Assembly: GCF_003259175.1 (NCBI RefSeq)
Contig: NZ_QGOK01000003.1
Coordinates: forward strand, 434,001-498,000
DNA from: Marinomonas shanghaiensis
Lineage (GTDB): Bacteria > Pseudomonadota > Gammaproteobacteria > Pseudomonadales > Marinomonadaceae
Length of the DNA: 64,000 bases
Reading direction: 5' to 3'
Shown here: positions 8,453 to 18,262 of the stretch, one piece after another
How the letters are laid out: each line of letters begins with the position of its first letter
Position numbering within the stretch: position 1 is the stretch's first letter
Position numbers and translations under genes: made by a program
The notes under the pieces: model-generated
The model's input: only the letters and a program-made list of their open reading frames with translations
The model's database searches: none
Told to the model about the DNA's origin: nothing

Positions 8453-9835
8453 ATGTTGAAGATTTACAACACCCTGAGTGGGAAGAAAGAAATTTTCAAA
8501 CCCATTGTGGAAGGCAAAGTGGGTATGTATGTCTGCGGTAACACTGTGTATGACTTCTGTCACATCGGTCACGCTCGTGCGATGATTTCGTTTGATGTTA
8601 TTTCGCGTTTTATTCGACATCTTGGTTATGAACTGAATTATGTTCGTAACATTACCGATGTTGACGATAAGATCATCAAGCGCGCGGAAGAAAATAACGA
8701 GTCTACACAGTCTTTGACTGAGCGTATGATTGCGGCCCAGCGTGAAGACGAATTGCGTCTCGGTAATAAAATGCCGGATCGTGAGCCAAAAGCGACGGAG
8801 TTTATGCAGGAAATTATCGATATGGTGCAAATCCTTATCGATAAAGGGTTTGCTTATCAAGGCACTTCGGGTGACGTTTATTATCGCGCCACCAAATTCA
8901 AAGATTACGGTAAATTAAATAATCGTAAGTTAGAGGATATGTTGGCTGGTGCACGTATTGATGTTGAAGTAGCCAAAGAACATCCTGCAGACTTTGTGTT
9001 ATGGAAGCAAGCAAAGCCCGGTGAGGTATCTTGGTCTTCTCCATGGGGGGAGGGGCGTCCTGGTTGGCATATTGAGTGTTCTGCCATGTCGACGAACTGC
9101 CTTGGTAGTCATTTCGATATTCATGGTGGCGGACCGGATCTGAAGTTTCCGCATCATGAAAATGAAATTGCTCAGTCAGAAGCGGCAACAGGTAAAGAGT
9201 ATGTTAACTACTGGATGCACTGTGGTGCAGTTCGTGTTAACAACGAAAAAATGTCCAAATCTTTGGGTAACTTTTTCACGGTACGTGATGTGTTGGCGAA
9301 GTTTAACCCTGAAGTGGTTCGCTATTTGATGGTGTCTAGTCAATATCGCAGTGCCATTGATTATTCTGATCAAAGTTTGCAAGATGCGAAAGTAGCGCTG
9401 GAGCGTCTTTACACCGCATTACGTCAACAATCCATTGCCGAATCTTATGAGCCGACCGAGTTTACGGCGCGGTTTGAAGAGGCAATGAAAGACGATTTCA
9501 ATACGGCCGTCGCGGTATCGGTTTTATTTGAATTGGTTCGAGAGTTGAATAAAGCGAAGGCTGAGGAAACTGGCCGAGCGCCATTGTTGGCGGCAGAGTT
9601 GCGTGCTTTGGCAGAACTTCTGGGGTTGTTATACCAAGACCCAGAGTATTTTTTGCAAAATAGTACGGTATCCGACGGCTTGGATGAAGCGAGAATACAG
9701 GCTTTGATCGACGAAAGAGCGCAAGCTCGCAAGGATAAAAACTTTGCGCGCAGCGATGAAATTCGTGACGAATTAGCCAGTCAGGGGATTGAGCTTTTAG
9801 ACAGTCGTGAAGGAACTACGTGGACCAGAAGTTAA
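8453..9835 (+). CDS. cysS: Cysteinyl-tRNA synthetase
   Basis: A 460-residue class I synthetase for tRNA-Cys. C28 (YVCGNT) begins the zinc site, HIGH is at 37-40 (CHIGHARA), ECSAM and PHHENE continue the zinc/active site, and KMSKS appears in NNEKMSKSLGN near residue 265. Start ATG 8453 follows AAGGAA at the end of glnS. The gene ends before a strong palindromic terminator shared with the convergent uspA. Confidence 0.97.
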   Translation: MLKIYNTLSGKKEIFKPIVEGKVGMYVCGNTVYDFCHIGHARAMISFDVISRFIRHLGYELNYVRNITDVDDKIIKRAEENNESTQSLTERMIAAQREDELRLGNKMPDREPKATEFMQEIIDMVQILIDKGFAYQGTSGDVYYRATKFKDYGKLNNRKLEDMLAGARIDVEVAKEHPADFVLWKQAKPGEVSWSSPWGEGRPGWHIECSAMSTNCLGSHFDIHGGGPDLKFPHHENEIAQSEAATGKEYVNYWMHCGAVRVNNEKMSKSLGNFFTVRDVLAKFNPEVVRYLMVSSQYRSAIDYSDQSLQDAKVALERLYTALRQQSIAESYEPTEFTARFEEAMKDDFNTAVAVSVLFELVRELNKAKAEETGRAPLLAAELRALAELLGLLYQDPEYFLQNSTVSDGLDEARIQALIDERAQARKDKNFARSDEIRDELASQGIELLDSREGTTWTRS

Positions 9836-9880
9836 GTGAAATTTCGCCAAAGTAGATGAAAAAGAGTCAGCTAAAATAGA

Positions 9881-9910
9881 TAAAAAGGCGATGATATCAT
9901 CGCCTTTTTA
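9881..9910. terminator. Bidirectional terminator between cysS and uspA
   Basis: A perfect 30-base palindrome: TAAAAAGGCGATGAT followed directly by its complement, ending in CGCC and a T run. GC stem plus A run on one side and T run on the other allow termination of both convergent genes. Confidence 0.8.
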
Positions 9911-9928
9911 TTGCATTGTTGTGTTGAA

Positions 9929-10363
9929 TTAATCTTTCACAACTTTGACGGCCAATACGTCACAGGGTGCGCCATGAAGGACACCGTTGGCGGTCGATCC
10001 CAATAAAAGTGCTAGACCATGGCGACCATGACTTCCTACCACGATAAGATCGACTCTTTTTTCTTCGGCAATGCGGTGTATTTCACTTTCTATGCCGCCT
10101 TGAGAGATGCAGCTTTCTCGAACAGGAACATCCAATTGGGCTTCTAAGATGGCAATACGTTCTTTAGCGGTTTCTTGTAGCTGGGCTTGAATGTCTGTTA
10201 TGTCGATTGGTACATCACCGCCGTAGGCATAATTAAGTGATTCAATGACGTGGAGTATGGTCAGTTCAGCGCCCGTTGCTTTACATAAGGCGACGGCTTT
10301 ATTGGCCACCTTGATACTCTCATCCGTTAGATCAACAGCAAGTAGAATTCTGTTATACATCAT
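9929..10363 (-). CDS. uspA: Universal stress protein A family
   Basis: A 144-residue single-domain Usp protein, close to E. coli UspA in length and sequence. It starts YNRILLAVDLTDES and has the C-terminal nucleotide-loop region GSHGRHG...GSTANGVLHGAPCDVL. E. coli UspA itself does not bind ATP although the family loop is similar, so no activity is claimed. Start ATG 10363 is chosen over 10360 because GGAGG lies 6 bases before it. Confidence 0.9.
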   Translation of the reverse strand: MMYNRILLAVDLTDESIKVANKAVALCKATGAELTILHVIESLNYAYGGDVPIDITDIQAQLQETAKERIAILEAQLDVPVRESCISQGGIESEIHRIAEEKRVDLIVVGSHGRHGLALLLGSTANGVLHGAPCDVLAVKVVKD

Positions 10364-10428
10364 AGAACACCTCCAAAAAATTGGCTTGATTAACTTATTT
10401 TAGTTGAAAACTAGAGAGACATGAAAAT

Positions 10429-10917
10429 ATGACTGCTCTTATTGTTATTTTTATTACGTTATCATTAATGGGCTCTGCATTATGGATTATGCCGCCCAAA
10501 AAAGAGCGTCAGCGCATGGCGTTACGCATGCATGCTCGAAAACTTGGCCTTACTGTTCAGCTTACATCAATTGATCTTCCTGACAAGTGGGATAAGACAA
10601 CCAATCGACAAAAAACAGTCGCTTATTCTTTTTATCGCTTAAAGCCAGTTGTTTCTTTGCCAAAGCAGCTTTTGTTATTGCCATTTGAGGTTTGGAAATA
10701 TCACCCTGTGGCGGATGGGTGGTGGTCTAGTGAGTTGTTTGAGTTTGATGTGGCGTCCAAAAGCATCTTAGAGCGTTATGGGCGTTTACTCACGGCTATA
10801 AAAATCACACCAGAGTACGTCACATTTTATTGGCAAGAGGTTGCAGACCAAGAGTCATTAGACGAACTGGCAAAGCTGCTTTTTTCTCTGGTAGAGTTGA
10901 AAAACGTCACCGTATAG
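10429..10917 (+). CDS. Membrane-anchored protein of unknown function (162 aa)
   Basis: No family recognised. Residues about 3-21 (ALIVIFITLSLMGSALWIM) form one hydrophobic anchor, followed by a basic stretch PPKKERQRMALRMHARKLG, so the rest most likely faces the cytoplasm. The remainder is a mixed alpha/beta-looking domain with a Trp-rich piece (DGWWSSELFEFD). The ATG at 10429 follows an AGAGAG site. Divergent from uspA and convergent with the next unknown gene. Confidence 0.65.
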   Translation: MTALIVIFITLSLMGSALWIMPPKKERQRMALRMHARKLGLTVQLTSIDLPDKWDKTTNRQKTVAYSFYRLKPVVSLPKQLLLLPFEVWKYHPVADGWWSSELFEFDVASKSILERYGRLLTAIKITPEYVTFYWQEVADQESLDELAKLLFSLVELKNVTV

Positions 10918-10948
10918 TGGCGTAATGACAGCGCTTGCTGATGTTTGA

Positions 10949-11701
10949 CTAGGTCTTTTGATTAGCGTCTAGGTTGTGTAGTAACTCGCTCAGCACTTCC
11001 TCTGGGTTGTCGCTGTCTTTTATCGCTTCAAGTTTGGGCGATAAAATCTGTCGAATTCTGTCTGTGACAAAATTTTTTAACGTGTTTTTTTCTGGTCGCT
11101 CTGTCGCATCCGATTTAAGATGCGACAGAATGACGCCATAGAGTGTTTGTGCAACACGCATATCACCACTGGCAAAATTTTTATTGGCTTGAACTATTTG
11201 GCGATTCAATTGAATCCATAGGTTGAGCCAGCGCAAATATTCGTAACATGCTTGGTAATGGGAGTGGCTGATGCGGCCTTTGCGGCGAAGATAGAGCAGC
11301 ATTTTGGCCAGTTTGGTTAGGCGTTCTCTGTAATTGGTTTTTTCCTGGAAACTGAATAAATCGGGTTCCGGATTAAACACAAGTGGATCATTGTTACGAT
11401 TTTCTTCAGCCGTGGCGATGCGGATTTCTATTTTCTCTGGGTCGTCCGAATATTGCAGAAGCTCGCGAAGTGTGTCTAGATAGAAGTCATAAAGCACATC
11501 CGTCGCGATGGTGTCTGTGTTAATATCTTTTAAACCGCGGATGTGTTGCTCGGCGCGATCGGCTCGGTTGGAAAGTTGCAGTTGTTTTATGCGCCGTTGT
11601 GTAATTTCTTTTTCTTTTTGGTGTGCGCGTGATCCAATGACCACAGACAAAAGCACAATGATGATCAAAAATGCAATTGTTAATATTTGAAGGGTAGCCA
11701 T
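10949..11701 (-). CDS. Membrane-anchored coiled protein of unknown function (250 aa)
   Basis: I do not recognise a domain. Residues about 4-24 are a hydrophobic anchor (LQILTIAFLIIIVLLSVVIG), then a charged helical stretch rich in K, E, Q and R that could be a coiled coil, then a soluble all-helical region with Leu and Tyr/Trp repeats (YQACYEYLRWLNLWIQLNRQ). It is transcribed away from topA. Together with the facing 162-residue gene it forms a convergent pair of anchored unknowns. Confidence 0.65.
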   Translation of the reverse strand: MATLQILTIAFLIIIVLLSVVIGSRAHQKEKEITQRRIKQLQLSNRADRAEQHIRGLKDINTDTIATDVLYDFYLDTLRELLQYSDDPEKIEIRIATAEENRNNDPLVFNPEPDLFSFQEKTNYRERLTKLAKMLLYLRRKGRISHSHYQACYEYLRWLNLWIQLNRQIVQANKNFASGDMRVAQTLYGVILSHLKSDATERPEKNTLKNFVTDRIRQILSPKLEAIKDSDNPEEVLSELLHNLDANQKT

Positions 11702-11786
11702 GATTGTCCTTAAGCAATGAATTCAGTATGTTAAATAAGAAATACTAAGTTCAGCAAGATTTAATGTGAAACAATACAGGGATCGC

Positions 11787-11815
11787 TTGTCATATAAAAG
11801 GTGTTTGCTTAATAT
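11787..11815 (+). promoter_or_regulatory. Likely sigma-70 promoter of topA
   Basis: TTGTCA at 11787-11792 and TAATAT at 11810-11815 are separated by exactly 17 bases, each one or two bases from consensus. A start site near 11822 would give a leader of about 70 bases before the topA ATG at 11890. Confidence 0.55.
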
Positions 11816-11889
11816 CAGCGCCCCTAGAGATGAAACTTCGTGCAACGTGGATTTGCAGACCTACTTTATTAAAAGGCTTACACAGTTCA

Positions 11890-14517
11890 ATGGGAAAATC
11901 ACTGGTTATCGTGGAATCGCCGGCTAAGGCGAAAACCATCAACAAATACCTGGGCAACGACTTTATTGTAAAATCGAGTGTAGGACACATTCGAGATTTG
12001 CCAACAGGTACAACTGCCACCTCTACGCCTCAAGAACGCGCAAAGCAAGCGGCTTTGACGCGCAAAATGAGTCCAGAAGAAAAACTTGAGTATAAAAGTA
12101 GTAAATCACGTCAGCAGTTAATTTCTCGAATGGGTGTGGATCCAGAACACAACTGGAAAGCACACTATGAAATTTTGCCAGGCAAAGAAAAAGTTGTCGA
12201 TGAATTAAAACGTCTGGCTAAAAATGCTGACACCATCTATCTCGCAACCGACTTGGATAGAGAGGGAGAGGCCATTGCTTGGCATTTGCGCGAAGCCATT
12301 GGCGGTGATGACAGTCGTTACAAGCGTGTGGTGTTTAACGAAATTACCAAAAAGGCGATTAAAGCAGCATTCGAAACGCCATCTGAATTGGATATGAACC
12401 GCGTTAATGCCCAACAAGCACGTCGTTTCTTAGATCGTGTGGTTGGTTTTATGGTGTCGCCATTGCTTTGGGCGAAGGTGGCAAGAGGTTTGTCTGCTGG
12501 TCGCGTACAGTCCGTGGCTGTCCGCCTGATCGTAGAACGTGAAAAAGAGATTCGTGCGTTTGTCCCAGATGAGTTTTGGGAACTCGACGCGATGTTAGCA
12601 ACGCCTTCGAAAGAGGTGATTAAGTTCGAGGCGGCGAAATATCAAGATAAAGAATATCGTCCTGTTAACAAGGCGCAATCTGACGAGCATGTGGCGCGTT
12701 TGAGCGATGCTAAATATCTTGTTAGCAGTCGAGAAGACAAGCCAACCAGCAGTAAACCTTCCGCACCTTTCATTACGTCTACGCTACAGCAAGCGGCCAG
12801 CACGCGTTTAGGCTATGGCGTTAAAAAGACCATGATGCTTGCTCAGCGCTTGTATGAAGGCGGTTATATCACCTACATGCGTACTGACTCGACAAACTTG
12901 AGTGTCGATGCTGTGGAGGCGCTAAGAGGCTATATACTGTCTAATTTTGGTGAGGCATATTTGCCTGAAGAGCCTATTCGTTACAGCAGCAAAGAAGGTG
13001 CGCAAGAGGCCCATGAGGCCATTCGACCTTCTGATGTGACGGTCCGTGTTGATGATTTGCAGGGCATGGAAAAAGACGCGCATCGTTTGTATGACTTAAT
13101 TCGCAGTCAGTTTATGGCGTGTCAGATGACGCCAGCGGAATATACGTCAACGACTATTACGGTTACCTCTGGAGATTATGAATTTAAGGCCAAAGGACGT
13201 ATCTTGCGTTTTGATGGTTATACTCGTGCTATGCATACGGTGGCAAAAAAAGGGGAAGACAATATCTTACCTGATGTTGGTCAGGGAGAATATTTGCTCC
13301 TTAAAGAGCTGTTGCCTGAGCAACACTTTACCAAACCTGTTGCGCGATTCAGTGAAGCCAGCTTGGTTAAAGAGTTGGAGAAGCGTGGTATTGGTCGACC
13401 TTCAACGTACGCTTCTATTATTTCTACTATCCAAGATCGTGGCTATGTGCGAGTAGAAAATCGTCGTTTTTACGCTGAAAAAATGGGCGATATTGTTACT
13501 GAGCGTTTGGTTGACAGCTTTAGTTCGTTGATGAATTTTAGTTTTACGGCACAAATGGAAGAGCAACTGGATGATATTGCAGAAGGGCATAAAGATTGGA
13601 TTAAAACGCTGAATGCATTTTATAAAGATTTTAGCTCTGTATTGGCCAAAGCAGAATCACCTGATAGTGGGATGATGCTGAACGAGCCGACTCCGACTGA
13701 TATTGAGTGTCCAACTTGTTCTCGTCCTATGCAAATTCGTACCGCCAGTACTGGCGTGTTTATGTCTTGTTCTGGATACGCGCTGCCGCCAAAAGAACGC
13801 TGTAAAGCAACAATTAACCTAATACGTGGCGATGAAGCGATTGCCGTGGATGATGAAGAGGCGGAATCAAAGGCTCTTATTAATAAGCATCGCTGTAAAA
13901 TTTGTGGTTCGGCCATGGACAGTTACTTAATGGACGAGCATCGCAAGTTGCATGTTTGTGGTAATAATCCGGCGTGTTCGGGTTATGAAGTGGAAACGGG
14001 TGCATTCAAAATAAAAGGCTATGATGGTCCAACACTGGAATGTGATAAGTGTGGATCAGAAATGCAGCTTAAAACGGGGCGTTTTGGTAAGTATTTTGGG
14101 TGCACTAATGAAGCGTGCAAAAATACTCGTAAACTACTGAAGAGTGGTGAAGCCGCGCCGCCGAAGATGGATCCTGTTCCTATGCCAGATCTTGCTTGTC
14201 AGAAAGTAGAAGATCATTACGTACTTCGTGATGGCGCAACGGGATTGTTCTTAGCGGCCAGTCAATTTCCACGTAAGCGTGAAACGCGTGCTCCATTGGT
14301 AGAAGAGCTGCTTCCTTACATGGATCAAATTGATCCTAAATATCACTTTTTTGCCGATGCGCCAAAAAAAGACCCTGAAGGTCGTCCTGCCATTATTCGT
14401 TACAGTCGTAAGACAAAAGAGCAGTATGTGATGACAGAAGAAGAGGGTAAACCAACGGGCTGGAAGGCATTTTACGTTGGCTCTAAATGGGTGATTGAAG
14501 AAGGTAAGAAAAAATGA
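11890..14517 (+). CDS. topA: DNA topoisomerase I
   Basis: An 875-residue type IA topoisomerase that relaxes negative supercoils. The TOPRIM domain opens the protein ([14 protein letters not shown]; later [13 protein letters not shown]), the catalytic tyrosine is Tyr329 in [12 protein letters not shown], and the C-terminus has several four-cysteine zinc ribbons ([17 protein letters not shown]...C). Length fits E. coli TopA. The start at 11890 ([11 protein letters not shown]) is the family start; an upstream frame extension to 11830 is ignored. Overlaps the next gene by ATGA. Confidence 0.97.
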   Translation: MGKSLVIVESPAKAKTINKYLGNDFIVKSSVGHIRDLPTGTTATSTPQERAKQAALTRKMSPEEKLEYKSSKSRQQLISRMGVDPEHNWKAHYEILPGKEKVVDELKRLAKNADTIYLATDLDREGEAIAWHLREAIGGDDSRYKRVVFNEITKKAIKAAFETPSELDMNRVNAQQARRFLDRVVGFMVSPLLWAKVARGLSAGRVQSVAVRLIVEREKEIRAFVPDEFWELDAMLATPSKEVIKFEAAKYQDKEYRPVNKAQSDEHVARLSDAKYLVSSREDKPTSSKPSAPFITSTLQQAASTRLGYGVKKTMMLAQRLYEGGYITYMRTDSTNLSVDAVEALRGYILSNFGEAYLPEEPIRYSSKEGAQEAHEAIRPSDVTVRVDDLQGMEKDAHRLYDLIRSQFMACQMTPAEYTSTTITVTSGDYEFKAKGRILRFDGYTRAMHTVAKKGEDNILPDVGQGEYLLLKELLPEQHFTKPVARFSEASLVKELEKRGIGRPSTYASIISTIQDRGYVRVENRRFYAEKMGDIVTERLVDSFSSLMNFSFTAQMEEQLDDIAEGHKDWIKTLNAFYKDFSSVLAKAESPDSGMMLNEPTPTDIECPTCSRPMQIRTASTGVFMSCSGYALPPKERCKATINLIRGDEAIAVDDEEAESKALINKHRCKICGSAMDSYLMDEHRKLHVCGNNPACSGYEVETGAFKIKGYDGPTLECDKCGSEMQLKTGRFGKYFGCTNEACKNTRKLLKSGEAAPPKMDPVPMPDLACQKVEDHYVLRDGATGLFLAASQFPRKRETRAPLVEELLPYMDQIDPKYHFFADAPKKDPEGRPAIIRYSRKTKEQYVMTEEEGKPTGWKAFYVGSKWVIEEGKKK

Positions 14518-14984
14518 GTGGTGTCACCCTAGCGAGTCTGACGAATCAAAAGCTGGATACGGCAAGACGTTTTATCCAGCAAAGTCAAATCAGTGAAGAG
14601 GCATGGCTGAATGTTGGTCTTGAAAGTTCGGCTATTTTTCAATTAAGAAGTGCATTGAATGGTTTGTTAAAAGAAGTGTCGACGGCTTATTCTTTATCGG
14701 GTTCTTTGGATGTGGCGAGTTTGCTGAAAGAGGCTGAAAAGAAACAGATCATGGTGCCCGTACTGGCTGAGTTAGCGGATCTATTTTCACGCTCTGAATC
14801 TTGGTGTTACCAGTTAAACCAAGCTTACTTAGTGCAGTTTGAGTGTCGAGCTTCCATGTCTTCCTCCGTTCAGAGTGATAATTTGATTGGTCGCGGTAGT
14901 GATAACGGAGCGTCTGTGAGTTTATATTTGACCAAGTTGGTCGAGCTGGTTTTGCGTTTTAGAGAAGAGTCATCAGAGTATTGA
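14514..14984 (+). CDS. DUF6586-like protein after topA
   Basis: A 156-residue helical protein. [11 protein letters not shown] at the start, [11 protein letters not shown] in the middle and a mostly helical body resemble the DUF6586 family that follows topA in Pseudomonas; the family name is from memory of that synteny. It overlaps the topA stop codon by ATGA and is followed at once by the next small gene, so the three are probably one operon. Function is unknown. Confidence 0.65.
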   Translation: MSGVTLASLTNQKLDTARRFIQQSQISEEAWLNVGLESSAIFQLRSALNGLLKEVSTAYSLSGSLDVASLLKEAEKKQIMVPVLAELADLFSRSESWCYQLNQAYLVQFECRASMSSSVQSDNLIGRGSDNGASVSLYLTKLVELVLRFREESSEY

Positions 14985-14986
14985 AT

Positions 14987-15253
14987 ATGAAAGAATCCTA
15001 CCTAGAAATTGTTGAGCTGGAGAATGGTGATATCGTACTTCGTCCAGCCAGCGAGGATGGTGAGGAAACCGTTCCTTTGGCGATATTGCAGATTCCAGAT
15101 GACACTCGGTCTTATCTGAAAAATCGTTATTTTGAGCTGGCAAAGTGCATGTTTCATGCTGGTATAGACTTTGTTTATTCTGAAGATACTTTTTTTGATG
15201 AAGATTCAGATTATCTTGATGATGAAGAGTTTCGACCCAAAATCTTGCATTAA
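14987..15253 (+). CDS. Small acidic protein in the topA operon
   Basis: An 88-residue acidic protein. It begins MKESYLEIVELENGDIVLRP and its tail is very rich in Asp and Glu (FFDEDSDYLDDEE). It occupies the position held by a small conserved unknown gene between topA/DUF6586 and the SOS genes in Pseudomonas. I use the ATG at 14987; a TTG at 14981 overlapping the previous stop is an alternative. Followed by a strong hairpin terminator. Function unknown. Confidence 0.6.
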   Translation: MKESYLEIVELENGDIVLRPASEDGEETVPLAILQIPDDTRSYLKNRYFELAKCMFHAGIDFVYSEDTFFDEDSDYLDDEEFRPKILH

Positions 15254-15270
15254 TCTGTGAGCGGATGTGA

Positions 15271-15316
15271 ACACGAATAAAAAAGCGATGCATAGGCTTC
15301 GCTTTTTTATTCGTGT
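15271..15316. terminator. Bidirectional terminator between topA operon and lexA
   Basis: ACACGAATAAAAAAGCG (15271-15287) pairs over 17 bp with its complement at 15300-15316. The A and T runs within the arms make it a good terminator for both convergent transcripts. Confidence 0.8.
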
Positions 15317-15344
15317 GTTTTTTTGCCTGTACGCTGAAAAGTTT

Positions 15345-15968
15345 TTAAAGACCTTGACGGATGACGCCAACGGATAAGCCTTCTATTGCAAAGTCTTCGC
15401 TTTCAAGATCAACGATGATGTCTGTGAACTCTTCATTTTCTGGAATAAGGCGAACAATTTTGCCATTTTGTTCGAAGCGTTTAACAGTGACTTCATCGCC
15501 GATGCGTGCAACCACTATTTGCCCATTTCGAACGGCGGTTGTTTTGTGAACCGCCAGTAGGTCGCCTTCCATAATGCCGATGTTTTTCATGCTGGTTCCA
15601 GACACAGATAAAAAGTAGTCAGCTTGTGGTGAAAACATACCAGCAGGTATGTTCACGTGCGAGGCGATGTTTTCTTGTGCCAAAATAGGGTAACCTGCAG
15701 CGACTTTGCCAATGACAGGCAGGCCAAGGTCTTCTTTTAGGTCGTCATTAGAAGCCCGCTCAACTAAGCGTATCCCTCTTGAGGCGCCAGACAGCATCTC
15801 AATTGCGCCTTTTTTGCATAAGGCTTTGAGATGCTCTTCAGCCGCGTTGGGAGATTTAAACCCTAATCGGTGCGCTATTTCTGCTCTTGTTGGCGGAAAC
15901 CCAGTTTCACCAATAAATTCGCGAATGGTTTCTAGTACGTCAGATTGTCTTTTGGTTAGTTTAATCAT
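15345..15968 (-). CDS. lexA: LexA SOS repressor/autoprotease
   Basis: A 207-residue SOS repressor. The N-terminal winged helix has the recognition region [21 protein letters not shown]. The self-cleavage site is Ala91-Gly92 (KVAAGYP), and the catalytic dyad is Ser126 (SGTSMK) and Lys163 (EVTVKRF). All elements for RecA-stimulated cleavage are present. Two SOS boxes lie in the 69-base gap to the divergent dinG, so lexA is very likely self-regulated. In Pseudomonas sulA sits beside lexA; here it does not. Confidence 0.97.
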   Translation of the reverse strand: MIKLTKRQSDVLETIREFIGETGFPPTRAEIAHRLGFKSPNAAEEHLKALCKKGAIEMLSGASRGIRLVERASNDDLKEDLGLPVIGKVAAGYPILAQENIASHVNIPAGMFSPQADYFLSVSGTSMKNIGIMEGDLLAVHKTTAVRNGQIVVARIGDEVTVKRFEQNGKIVRLIPENEEFTDIIVDLESEDFAIEGLSVGVIRQGL

Positions 15969-15975
15969 AAGTAGT

Positions 15976-15991
15976 CTGGTTGTTTATACAG
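15976..15991. promoter_or_regulatory. SOS (LexA) box 1, imperfect
   Basis: CTGG-N8-ACAG, one base from the gammaproteobacterial CTGT-N8-ACAG core. It lies 8 bases before the lexA ATG and 3 bases from a second, perfect box, matching the tandem operator layout of E. coli lexA. Confidence 0.65.
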
Positions 15992-15994
15992 TAA

Positions 15995-16010
15995 CTGTTA
16001 TTATATACAG
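15995..16010. promoter_or_regulatory. SOS (LexA) box 2, perfect core
   Basis: CTGTTATTATATACAG is a perfect CTGT-N8-ACAG with the usual AT-rich spacer. It lies 26 bases from the lexA start and 27 bases from the dinG start, so one operator can serve both divergent genes. Confidence 0.88.
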
Positions 16011-16037
16011 CATTCTTAACGATACTCAATGATATAA

Positions 16038-18161
16038 ATGCTTTCAGATGAACTAAAAACACAAATTCAACTCGCATACCGTGCTTCATTGGATGCGAAG
16101 TCCCATAAACCTAGGTCTGGACAGCGTCAAATGATTGCTGCGATCGCGCGAACCTTGGGTAATATCAATCGCGGCTCTGAAGGAGAGCGGTTGGGAGAAA
16201 AGCATGTTGCTGTGATTGAAGCAGGAACGGGGACGGGGAAAACCTTGTCGTATTGCCTTGCGGCGATTCCAATTGCAAAAGCGAGAGGGTTGAAATTAAT
16301 CATTTCTACCGCGACGGTGGCGCTGCAAGAGCAAATCTTACATAAAGAGTTGCCAGATCTTCTTGAGCACACTCAGCTTAGTTTTAAATACACGCTCGCC
16401 AAGGGGCGTGGGCGTTATCTGTGTCTGAATAATTTAGAAGGTTTTCTCAACTCAGAAGAGCAAGCGATGGACGATATGTTCGCGGGTCTTTTTGAGCAAC
16501 ATCTTCATTCCGATGATATCAACACCGTACTTTATCAGGAAATGGACACGGCTTTGCAGAAAGGCGAGTGGGACGGCGATAAAGATAACTGGGCGGGTAT
16601 CGTGCGTGATCAAGATTGGCGGCGTTTGACCACCGATCATCAACAATGTACGAATCGAAATTGTGCAAATTATTCCGCTTGTCCTTTCTTTAAGGCGCGA
16701 GCAGAGATCGAGGTGGCTGATGTAATTGTTGCCAACCACGATTTGGTGTTGGCCGATTTGTCATTGGGCGGTGGCGCTATCTTAACACCGCCAAAAGACA
16801 CGATATATGTGTTTGATGAAGGCCATCATTTGCCGGATAAGGCGATTGGGCATTTTCGACATGAAGTGCGTTTGCAACAAAGTATTACTTGGTTGCGTCA
16901 GCTAGAGAAAAACTTGGTGAATTTAAAGCAAGAGCTTACCGATGATGTCAGCGTGACTGGGCAGCTCTTGTTAAAAATCCCGCAGCAAATCCAAAGCATA
17001 GTGAACTTTATTCAATATGCGCAGCAAGGTTTAGCGCCTTATATTCAAGGTTTGGGCTTGGATCAAGATAACAATCAGCACCGCTTCGAGTTTGGTCAAA
17101 TTCCAGATGAGTTGCGTCAATTGGCTTACAGTTTACAAACCTCTTATCAAAAATTATTCAACAATATTGAAAGCATTCAGGATGAATGTAAGAAGACGAA
17201 GCAAAATGAAGGCATGGGAGTGACGCCTGAAACCGCCGAAACGTGGCAACCTATTTTAGGCGTTATTCTTGGTCGCTTAGAGCAGTGTATTGGTTTATGG
17301 CGCTTATACTCTGCCGTGGATGATCAGAATTTTCCACCTAATGCCCGCTGGCTGCTGCTATCGGGGCAGGGAATGGAGCAAGATATTGAACTGGGTGGTT
17401 CGCCTATTCTTGCTGCGAATACGTTGAGGCAGCAATTGTGGGATAAATGTTTTGGTGCGGTGGTGACTTCTGCTACGTTAACCGCATTGAATCAGTTTCA
17501 CCGTTTTAATATGCGCTCTGGTGTGCCTTATGAGAGTGAATACTTGCGGGTATTGAGTCCATTTGATTTTCAAAAAAATGGTTTGCTGGTTGTGCCCAAT
17601 ATGGTGAATGAGCCCAATCGTGTTGAACAGCATACGGCTGAGATCATTGCCTACTTAAATGAACATGTAGAAGTAGAAAAGGGCAGCCTAGCTCTTTTTT
17701 CCTCTCGTCGGCAAATGGAAGAAGTTGCTCAGTCTTTGTCTGCCAAGTTGCAAGAAATCTTGTTAATGCAGGGCGAACAATCTAAGCGTGTTATTTTGGA
17801 TTCTCACAAAGCACGCATTGATGAGGGAAAAGGCAGCTTGTTGCTCGGATTGGCAAGTTTCGCCGAGGGTGTAGATTTGCCAGGAAAGTACTTAACTTGT
17901 GTGTATATTGCGAAGATACCTTTTGCGGTGCCCGATGATCCTGTTGAAGCAACGTTGGCCGAATGGATTCAGAAGCGTGGTGGAAATCCATTTATGGAGA
18001 TTACTATTCCGGATGCGTCACTGCGTTTAGTTCAAGCCACAGGTCGATTACTCAGAAGCGAACAGGATTCTGGCGAAATTCATATTTTAGATAAGCGATT
18101 GCGAACAAAACGTTATGGCTCGCAGTTAATTAATAGCTTGCCGCCGTATCGTTACCAATAG
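16038..18161 (+). CDS. dinG: ATP-dependent DNA helicase DinG
   Basis: A 707-residue XPD-like superfamily 2 helicase with an iron-sulfur cluster, which unwinds R-loops, D-loops and forked DNA during damage repair. Walker A is EAGTGTGKTLS near residue 62; the cluster cysteines are GRGRYLC, CTNRNC and YSACPF; the DEAH-type box reads VFDEGHHLPD. Motif VI region is RLVQATGRLLRSEQD near the end. It is divergent from lexA across two SOS boxes, which supports damage-inducible expression. Confidence 0.95.
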   Translation: MLSDELKTQIQLAYRASLDAKSHKPRSGQRQMIAAIARTLGNINRGSEGERLGEKHVAVIEAGTGTGKTLSYCLAAIPIAKARGLKLIISTATVALQEQILHKELPDLLEHTQLSFKYTLAKGRGRYLCLNNLEGFLNSEEQAMDDMFAGLFEQHLHSDDINTVLYQEMDTALQKGEWDGDKDNWAGIVRDQDWRRLTTDHQQCTNRNCANYSACPFFKARAEIEVADVIVANHDLVLADLSLGGGAILTPPKDTIYVFDEGHHLPDKAIGHFRHEVRLQQSITWLRQLEKNLVNLKQELTDDVSVTGQLLLKIPQQIQSIVNFIQYAQQGLAPYIQGLGLDQDNNQHRFEFGQIPDELRQLAYSLQTSYQKLFNNIESIQDECKKTKQNEGMGVTPETAETWQPILGVILGRLEQCIGLWRLYSAVDDQNFPPNARWLLLSGQGMEQDIELGGSPILAANTLRQQLWDKCFGAVVTSATLTALNQFHRFNMRSGVPYESEYLRVLSPFDFQKNGLLVVPNMVNEPNRVEQHTAEIIAYLNEHVEVEKGSLALFSSRRQMEEVAQSLSAKLQEILLMQGEQSKRVILDSHKARIDEGKGSLLLGLASFAEGVDLPGKYLTCVYIAKIPFAVPDDPVEATLAEWIQKRGGNPFMEITIPDASLRLVQATGRLLRSEQDSGEIHILDKRLRTKRYGSQLINSLPPYRYQ

Positions 18162-18262
18162 CGAGAACAAAGCGTAAGCAAGGGGTGATAAAGCTTTACC
18201 AATTAGGTACACTCTTTGCAAAGATCATTAACCTCAAAACATAGAAGCGTAAAGATTCCAAT

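Noticed and set aside
8390-8860. Open frame of 156 codons on the minus strand
   Set aside because: Opposite the glnS end and cysS start; Phe/His-rich antisense composition.
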